Positions 7,458-11,904 of a stretch of 11,904 bases of DNA are shown here, piece after piece. The position numbers were made by a program, and so were the translations under genes. Every line of letters begins with the position of its first letter. Positions within the stretch are counted from its first letter, which is position 1. The stretch comes from JALVIU01 sp964462295 (GTDB taxonomy: Bacteria; Atribacterota; JALVIU01). The notes below the pieces were generated by a model, which saw only the letters and a program-made list of their open reading frames with translations, did not search any database and was not told the origin of the DNA. The stretch lies in NCBI GenBank assembly GCA_964462295.1, contig CAYWXH010000047.1, positions 1-11,904 of the forward strand, given 5' to 3'.

Positions 7458-8690
7458 CTATCTTTTAAATTTTTTGGGCCCTATTTCCCCTGCCTTTTCA
7501 AGGGTGAGTTTAGATACTACAGGGCCTATGAGTTCATGGACAACAGTTGCCCCTAAAATAGTGCTCACCAAAATTTGGGCAATATTTGAAAATGCAGGAT
7601 TTTGTTCCATCAAAAGTGCAAGACCTACTACTATCCCACCTTGTGGGATAAGCCCTCCTGCCACATATTTTTTTACCTTTTTTGAGGCCTTTGAAACATG
7701 TGCACCATACATGGCCCCTGCTATTTTTCCTATGGAACGGAAAAGAACAAAAAATAGTATCAAAAGATAGTACTTACCCAGTACTGAAAATTCAAGGTGC
7801 ATACCACTTAATGTAAAAAATACGACAAATATAAGCTCTTCCGTGTATCGTTCAAGAATCTTAAAGATCTTATTTTTCAATGGATTAAAATTAGTAACCA
7901 TTACACCCATAGTCATAGTTGCAAGGAGTTCATCAAGTTCTAATATATGGGCTGCCCCGAAGCAGAGAGATAAGAATGCAAGTATTGTTACAATAAGTGT
8001 ACCCTCTTTCTCTTTCTTTAAAAACTCTGTAAGCACATTGAAGAAAAATCCAAATGCTACACCAAGGGCGATGGTTCCAAGTATTATAAGTATGGGTTTT
8101 CCAATGGCTGATGCCACACTTAACTTCTCACCTGTTACAAGCACATATGCAATGGTTACAGCAGCACTGTAGTTCATAATGCCAAATGCATCGTCAAATG
8201 CGGCAACACCCATAATGGTAGATGAGACCTCTCCTCGAGCCTCATATTCATGGACCACAGCCAATGTAGCAGAGGGGTCTGTAGGAGATGCCATGGCACC
8301 CATAAGTAGACCCAGAGGAATAAATGTAGTTAACCATGATGCCCCCTTTATGTGAACAAACCAAGGGCTTACAATTATGATTCCTATAATTACAAATAAA
8401 AATGCAAACTCTGCCTCAAAAAAGGTAATTGTTAGGATCTTTTTCCCCATAAGTTTTAAACTATGAAATACAATAGTCCCACCTACAGAAAATGTTATAA
8501 ATGCAAGGGAGATATTTGTAACAAGCTTGTCGTTTTGAATAAGCTCCTGGGGAATAATATTGAACAATCGGGGATTTAAGATAATACCTGCGATTATGTA
8601 ACCTGTCACCTTAGGGAGGCCTATTCTTTCTACGAGGCTTCCAAATACAAAACCTGTAAGTATTACAGTACCCACTATAAGAAGTTCCAT
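7458..8690 (-). CDS. cation/proton antiporter (CPA superfamily, KefB/NhaP-like), no RCK domain
   Basis: Polytopic membrane exchanger of 410 residues with about 12 hydrophobic segments, predicted to exchange Na+ or K+ for protons. The family fold is seen from the start: LVERIGLPKVTGYIIAGIIL (19-38). The transport core has SPTDPS (135-140) in the unwound helix and AAFDDAFG (163-170) in the ion-site helix. Paired Asp166-Asp167 is the CPA2-type, usually electrogenic, arrangement, while the TDP motif is more typical of CPA1, so the subfamily is ambiguous. The C-terminus ends soon after the last helix (GEIGPKKFKR), with no TrkA/RCK regulatory domain. The start is ATG at 8690, preceded by GGAGGG. 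An in-frame TTG at 8750 is rejected because it lies in the promoter -35 box. This is the first gene of the downstream seven-gene run. Confidence 0.92.
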   Translation of the reverse strand: MELLIVGTVILTGFVFGSLVERIGLPKVTGYIIAGIILNPRLFNIIPQELIQNDKLVTNISLAFITFSVGGTIVFHSLKLMGKKILTITFFEAEFAFLFVIIGIIIVSPWFVHIKGASWLTTFIPLGLLMGAMASPTDPSATLAVVHEYEARGEVSSTIMGVAAFDDAFGIMNYSAAVTIAYVLVTGEKLSVASAIGKPILIILGTIALGVAFGFFFNVLTEFLKKEKEGTLIVTILAFLSLCFGAAHILELDELLATMTMGVMVTNFNPLKNKIFKILERYTEELIFVVFFTLSGMHLEFSVLGKYYLLILFFVLFRSIGKIAGAMYGAHVSKASKKVKKYVAGGLIPQGGIVVGLALLMEQNPAFSNIAQILVSTILGATVVHELIGPVVSKLTLEKAGEIGPKKFKR

Positions 8691-8694
8691 AATG

Positions 8695-8700
8695 CCCTCC
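8695..8700 (-). promoter_or_regulatory. ribosome-binding site deciding the antiporter start
   Basis: GGAGGG on the minus strand ends 4 nt before the ATG at 8690. This supports a 410-residue product and excludes the longer in-frame reading that starts at TTG 8750. Confidence 0.82.
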
Positions 8701-8721
8701 AAATATACCTTATTTGATTCT

Positions 8722-8750
8722 AATATACCAGATAAACTATAGATATTCAA
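8722..8750 (-). promoter_or_regulatory. extended -10 promoter upstream of the antiporter gene
   Basis: Read on the minus strand: -35 TTGAAT (8750-8745), a 17-nt spacer, and -10 TATATT (8727-8722) preceded by TGG, giving the extended form TGnTATATT. The sequence just upstream (8751-8800) is very T- and A-rich and could act as an UP element. The predicted transcript starts near 8715, about 25 nt before the ATG at 8690. No other promoter as good is seen between here and the window's low end, so this may drive the whole seven-gene run. Confidence 0.72.
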
Positions 8751-8760
8751 TAAGTGAATA
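8744..8760. promoter_or_regulatory. inverted repeat overlapping the -35 box, candidate operator
   Basis: A perfect 6-bp inverted repeat with a 5-nt centre, TATTCA-ATAAG-TGAATA, covers the -35 hexamer of the antiporter promoter. This is the position of a repressor site. It is short and lies in AT-rich sequence, so chance is possible. No regulator gene is nearby. Confidence 0.35.
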
Positions 8761-8808
8761 AAATAAAATTTGAGAAAAATAAAAAAATATAAAAAGGCAA
8801 ATTGGAAA

Positions 8809-10548
8809 TTACCTCGATTTTTTAAATTTAAGTGTTAAAATATATGTAGTTCCCTTTCCTGGGATACTTTCAATCTGTATATCGCCCCCCATCTCTTCTA
8901 TTAATTTCTTTACAATAGTGAGCCCTAGACCTATACCACCATATCTTCGAGTAAGGATGGGTTCTGATTGATAAAAGGGATTAAATACATTTTTTATCTC
9001 TTCTTTTGTCATCCCTTTGCCCGTATCTTGGATGCGGAATGTATATATTACATAATTTCCTTCTTCTTTTTTGTCAGATATTTCAATGCGTATTCCCCCT
9101 TTCTCTGTAAACTTTATCCCATTATCTATAAGATGCATAAATATCTTTTGGAAAATATCTACATCCCCTATTACTATATTATCTTTTTCTGTTTTATCCT
9201 CAAGATAGAGCTCCAAACCCTTTTCTTCTGCAGGTTTCCTTTTTACATCAATAGTTTCTCGGATCTTTTGTATAAGGTCAAATTTTGATTCTAAATGTAC
9301 ATACCCCTCATATTCCAAATTGGTAAATAAGGTTATCTCCTCTATTAATTCCCTTAGTTTCTCAGACTCTTGCAAGATTATTTCAATATATCTTTTACGA
9401 GTTTTTTCATCTTCTGGTGGCATGCTATAAAGAACTTCAGAAAATCCCATAACAGAATTTAGAGGGGTTCTAAATTCATGAGATATTCTCCTTATAAATT
9501 CCCCTTTTAATCTATCTGATTTATCTACTTTTTCTTTCTCTGCTTTTAATTTTTGATTCATTTCCTCTATCTTATCAAGCATACTATTTAAGGCCTTCCC
9601 AAGTTCATTTATCTCATCATTCCCCTGAGGTACAAACCTAATATCCATATTTCCTTTGTATATCTCTTCTACTACATTTTTTACCCTATCTATAGTTTTA
9701 ACTATCTTTCTTAATAAGAGCCATGATAGGTAAATAGAAAAAAATAGAAAAGATAGAAATATTGTGATAAAATATAGATTAGATAGTTTTTCTCTTAATA
9801 TATTGAGCTTTTTACCCATTTTATTTGAAATTTGCATAATGTCCTTTTCTATATGGGAAAATGTGGAGCTATATCTATATATGCTATATTTTATCTGATA
9901 TTTGGCATTTTTTATCTCATGGGTAAGAGAATAATTGTATACTATCGAATCTATAAGCCTATTATTTAGGTTCTTAACTATTGGATTTTTAGTCTTTAGA
10001 GCCCCAAGAGCCTCCATAAGGACATAGAATTGCTCCCTTCTCCTTCCGGTTTTGTATTGATCATATAATTTAGTAAGCAAAAGAAGATAGGAGCTTAAAT
10101 TCTTGTCCGTATTTTTTATAAAATTTATATAGGAGAAAAAGTCTGCATCTGTCTTTGTCTTTGAAAATTCAAATTTTAATATCTTCTCTTTTAATTTTTC
10201 AGCACCAAATTTATATTGATTTAGAAAATGACTGAGAGATTCTATTTTAGATACTTTTTCAGGATCTATGTAAGGGGAGACAAAGACAATAGATTCTAGT
10301 TTTCTTAGGTTTTTGATTAACATATTATGTATTTTGTAATTATATTCATAGGTTTCTAAGAAGCTATTTCTAAGTCTCCAAAAATCCTTATCTAAAGAGG
10401 TAAGGGTAAGTTTTAATTGATGATAGACCTCTCTTTGCTCTCTAATTTCTTTTACCCTTTTTTGAAAATAGCGGCTAAAGAGAGAAAAAAGAGTAAGAAG
10501 GATTAATATTATTATAATTGTAAATGTAAAAGTTTTCTTTATAGCCAT
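8809..10548 (-). CDS. membrane sensor histidine kinase with long all-helical periplasmic domain
   Basis: Two-component sensor kinase of 579 residues. TM1 is at about 7-25, then a periplasmic helical region at 27-256, TM2 at about 258-279, HAMP at about 280-335, and a short coiled coil. HisKA follows with phospho-acceptor His357 in SHEFRTPLN, and then an intact HATPase_c: N-box LIDNGIKFT (473-481), G1 DTGKG (508-512), F-box FNPFYQ, and G2 GGIGLGLTIV (537-546). There is no receiver or HPt domain. The periplasmic region of about 230 residues with no beta pattern resembles double helical-bundle sensors (TorS, HBM or DAHL type), which often read a bound periplasmic protein rather than a small ligand. 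It follows the binding-protein gene by 1 nt (TGAAATG) with no good ribosome-binding site of its own, suggesting translational coupling. The cognate response regulator is not in the window. Confidence 0.93.
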   Translation of the reverse strand: MAIKKTFTFTIIIILILLTLFSLFSRYFQKRVKEIREQREVYHQLKLTLTSLDKDFWRLRNSFLETYEYNYKIHNMLIKNLRKLESIVFVSPYIDPEKVSKIESLSHFLNQYKFGAEKLKEKILKFEFSKTKTDADFFSYINFIKNTDKNLSSYLLLLTKLYDQYKTGRRREQFYVLMEALGALKTKNPIVKNLNNRLIDSIVYNYSLTHEIKNAKYQIKYSIYRYSSTFSHIEKDIMQISNKMGKKLNILREKLSNLYFITIFLSFLFFSIYLSWLLLRKIVKTIDRVKNVVEEIYKGNMDIRFVPQGNDEINELGKALNSMLDKIEEMNQKLKAEKEKVDKSDRLKGEFIRRISHEFRTPLNSVMGFSEVLYSMPPEDEKTRKRYIEIILQESEKLRELIEEITLFTNLEYEGYVHLESKFDLIQKIRETIDVKRKPAEEKGLELYLEDKTEKDNIVIGDVDIFQKIFMHLIDNGIKFTEKGGIRIEISDKKEEGNYVIYTFRIQDTGKGMTKEEIKNVFNPFYQSEPILTRRYGGIGLGLTIVKKLIEEMGGDIQIESIPGKGTTYILTLKFKKSR

Positions 10549-10549
10549 T

Positions 10550-11800
10550 TCATTTTATGAGCTTTGTTTCTTTAAAGAAGTCACCATATGGCATCCCACG
10601 GAAATAATTTGTAATCACATAACTTATCTTTTTCTCAAGCTTTGGAGAGGTCTCTCCACTGTATTTTATAAAAAGTATAGGCAGACTGTTTATATCTTTT
10701 ATCTTATATATATCTTTTTTGTCATTTCCTATAACAATTAATAAATCCAATCCCAAAGTAGGTATAAGGTCTGGTCTTGTTGTTATAAATACCTCTTCCC
10801 CATTCATCTCTCCCCAATTTTTTAGTATCTCTTTGGAAAAAGAGATAGGGTAGGAGAAATAGATACCTACTTTTTTCCCAAAGGTTTCATAGGTGATTAG
10901 GTCTGTAGGAATTTTTCTCCATATTGGAATATCTTCCCCATTTAAGAGTTTAACCATCTCCTCTACTCCCACCCTTCCCATTTCAAATGGATGTTGTTCA
11001 ATAGTTGCATATACTTTTTTGCTCCAGATAAATGGTCGTATCTCATCTATATTGTCATATCCTGTAACAAAAGTATCGTTTTTTTCGAGAAAATAGAGGG
11101 CTTGTACAGCCCCTAATGCCATCTCATCATTTGCACAAAGGACCGCATCTATCCTCCCATAATAATTTTTAAAAAATGATAAGAGTTTGTTAAATGCCTC
11201 ATCTTGATGCCAGTTTGCCACCAAAGAAGTGATTATCTTTATATCACTTTCGGAGAGCCCCTTTAGGAACCCCTTTCTTCTTTCAATAGCATTTATAGCT
11301 GAGGGAATACCCTCCATTATTATTACATTTCCCTTTCCACCTAATTTGTACTTTACATATTCTCCTATCTTCTCTCCCCCTCTAAAATTGTCAGGCCCTA
11401 CAAACGGGATTTTTAGATGATATTTTTGTAATGTTTTGTTGTCCAATTTATTATCAAGATTTATAACTTTTATTCCTTTATCTATTGCCTGTTTTAGTGG
11501 TGGGATGAGCCTTTTTGAATCAGCCGGTGCGATGAGGATACCACTATATTCATCGCTTTCTATGATATTCTCTATTATCTTTATTTGGCTATCTATATCT
11601 GTTTCATATTTAATAGAAAAGTAGTCCAGGGTTAAATGAAGTTTTTCTGCAGTTTTTAATGCACCATATCTCATCTGGATAAAAAATGGATTGGTAAATG
11701 CCTTCATTACAAGGGCAATTTTCTCCGTGTGTGCATAGGTGGGTAAAGAAGAGAGTAGAACTAAAAGCATGCATACTATGATAAGTATCTTCCATTTCAT
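10550..11800 (-). CDS. periplasmic type-1 substrate-binding protein (RbsB/LacI-like fold) with C-terminal extension
   Basis: 416 residues with a signal peptide (basic start, hydrophobic 5-18, likely cut after TYA at 23; Cys10 lies inside the core and is not a lipobox). Residues 26-305 follow the sugar-binding Peripla_BP_4 pattern: NPFF (37-40), GILIAPADS (87-95), FVGPDNFRGGEKIG (133-146), NVIIMEG (158-164), IERRKGF (172-178), DAVLCANDEMALGAVQAL (218-235) and VTGYDN (245-250). Residues 308-416 form an additional alpha/beta-looking region that ribose- or galactose-binding proteins lack. The ATG at 11800 is chosen because AGAGGGGG lies 7 nt upstream; the in-frame TTG at 11824 would lie before that site. 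No permease or ATPase gene is nearby, whereas a histidine kinase follows by 1 nt, so a TorT- or LuxP-like sensing role is more likely than transport. The ligand is unknown. Confidence 0.88.
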   Translation of the reverse strand: MKWKILIIVCMLLVLLSSLPTYAHTEKIALVMKAFTNPFFIQMRYGALKTAEKLHLTLDYFSIKYETDIDSQIKIIENIIESDEYSGILIAPADSKRLIPPLKQAIDKGIKVINLDNKLDNKTLQKYHLKIPFVGPDNFRGGEKIGEYVKYKLGGKGNVIIMEGIPSAINAIERRKGFLKGLSESDIKIITSLVANWHQDEAFNKLLSFFKNYYGRIDAVLCANDEMALGAVQALYFLEKNDTFVTGYDNIDEIRPFIWSKKVYATIEQHPFEMGRVGVEEMVKLLNGEDIPIWRKIPTDLITYETFGKKVGIYFSYPISFSKEILKNWGEMNGEEVFITTRPDLIPTLGLDLLIVIGNDKKDIYKIKDINSLPILFIKYSGETSPKLEKKISYVITNYFRGMPYGDFFKETKLIK

Positions 11801-11807
11801 GATATTA

Positions 11808-11815
11808 CCCCCTCT
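11808..11815 (-). promoter_or_regulatory. ribosome-binding site deciding the start of the binding-protein gene
   Basis: AGAGGGGG on the minus strand ends 7 nt before the ATG at 11800. It lies downstream of the in-frame TTG at 11824, so that earlier start would have no suitable site and would add a polar stretch before the signal peptide. Confidence 0.8.
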
Positions 11816-11844
11816 ACTTTTCAAAAGAATGAAAGTTATTTTTA

Positions 11845-11873
11845 ATTATATAACAATTCTTTTAAAATTTCAA
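11845..11873 (-). promoter_or_regulatory. sigma70-type promoter for the binding-protein/kinase pair
   Basis: Read on the minus strand: -35 TTGAAA (11873-11868), a spacer of exactly 17 nt, and -10 TATAAT (11850-11845), a perfect -10. The predicted start of transcription near 11838 would give a leader of roughly 37 nt before the ATG at 11800. The background is very AT-rich, which makes chance matches easier, but the spacing, perfect -10 and position are convincing. Confidence 0.75.
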
Positions 11874-11904
11874 TTATTTTTATTTTTGCTATGGAAAAAT
11901 TTAA

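Larger units (their letters stand above)
8691..8808 (-). other. AT-rich intergenic region between the two transcription units
   Basis: The largest complete non-coding gap in the window, 118 nt. It holds the antiporter promoter, the inverted repeat and the ribosome-binding site. On the minus strand, T-runs (about 8772-8795) follow the kinase stop, but no GC-rich hairpin precedes them, so no rho-independent terminator can be called and read-through from the kinase gene is possible. Confidence 0.7.

Noticed and set aside
8691..8750. Longer antiporter reading from TTG at 8750 (20 extra residues)
   Set aside because: The TTG is itself part of the -35 box, the -10 lies inside the extension, and GGAGGG precedes the ATG at 8690.
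8761..8808. Intrinsic terminator after the kinase gene
   Set aside because: T-runs are present on the minus strand, but no stable GC-containing stem precedes them.
11610..11795. A 61-codon minus-strand frame inside the binding-protein gene
   Set aside because: It is an out-of-frame shadow of the signal peptide and first domain of the real gene.
11801..11824. Longer binding-protein reading from TTG at 11824
   Set aside because: The Shine-Dalgarno AGAGGGGG falls inside the extension, and the ATG at 11800 gives a normal signal peptide.
11820..11904. Repeated AATTG elements around the binding-protein promoter as operator sites
   Set aside because: They are short, imperfectly spaced and expected by chance in such AT-rich sequence.
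1..11904. tRNA, rRNA, CRISPR array, insertion sequence or riboswitch
   Set aside because: Nothing resembling a cloverleaf, spaced direct repeats, a transposase or a structured leader was seen; coding density leaves almost no room for them.

Overview
This is an AT-rich, tightly packed window in which every convincing gene lies on the minus strand, so transcription runs from the high coordinates to the low ones. Strong purine-rich Shine-Dalgarno sites, two near-consensus sigma70-type promoters, a methyl-accepting chemotaxis protein and a HisKA histidine kinase point to a bacterium. Heavy use of AGA/AGG (Arg) and ATA (Ile) codons, a tungsten-type aldehyde ferredoxin oxidoreductase (AOR) and hydrogenase-maturation genes of the Thermococcus type suggest a strict anaerobe, plausibly thermophilic. 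The species cannot be named from this sequence.

Layout in transcription order: (1) 11904-8809, a promoter, then a periplasmic type-1 sugar-binding-like protein with an unusual C-terminal extension of about 109 residues. It is followed after 1 nt by a two-TM sensor histidine kinase with a long all-helical periplasmic domain, making a probable binding-protein/kinase sensory pair. No response regulator is in the window. (2) 8808-8691, an AT-rich gap with an extended -10 promoter and a small inverted repeat over its -35 box. (3) 8690-1, a run of seven genes with gaps of -4 to +37 nt: cation/proton antiporter, exported DUF2330-like protein, hypA, a Cys-free MinD/Mrp-type ATPase best read as the ATPase-type HypB, a chemotaxis receptor with an HBM-like sensor, an iron-type alcohol dehydrogenase, and an AOR whose last residues run off the window.

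How they may work together (inference): AOR and the alcohol dehydrogenase together interconvert carboxylic acids, aldehydes and alcohols, linked to ferredoxin and NAD(P)H. HypA and the ATPase form a nickel-delivery pair for a [NiFe] hydrogenase encoded elsewhere, and hydrogenase would exchange electrons with the same ferredoxin pool. The antiporter would link this to the ion gradient. The HBM-type receptor could steer cells by small organic acids. The first pair is a separate extracytoplasmic sensor for an unknown ligand.

The points most worth following are the archaeal-style hypA/ATPase pair in a bacterial-looking operon, the extended binding protein coupled to a kinase, the DUF2330 protein locked to hypA, and the altered cysteine spacing in the AOR. 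Two long-ORF starts, both TTG, are rejected here in favour of internal ATG starts.
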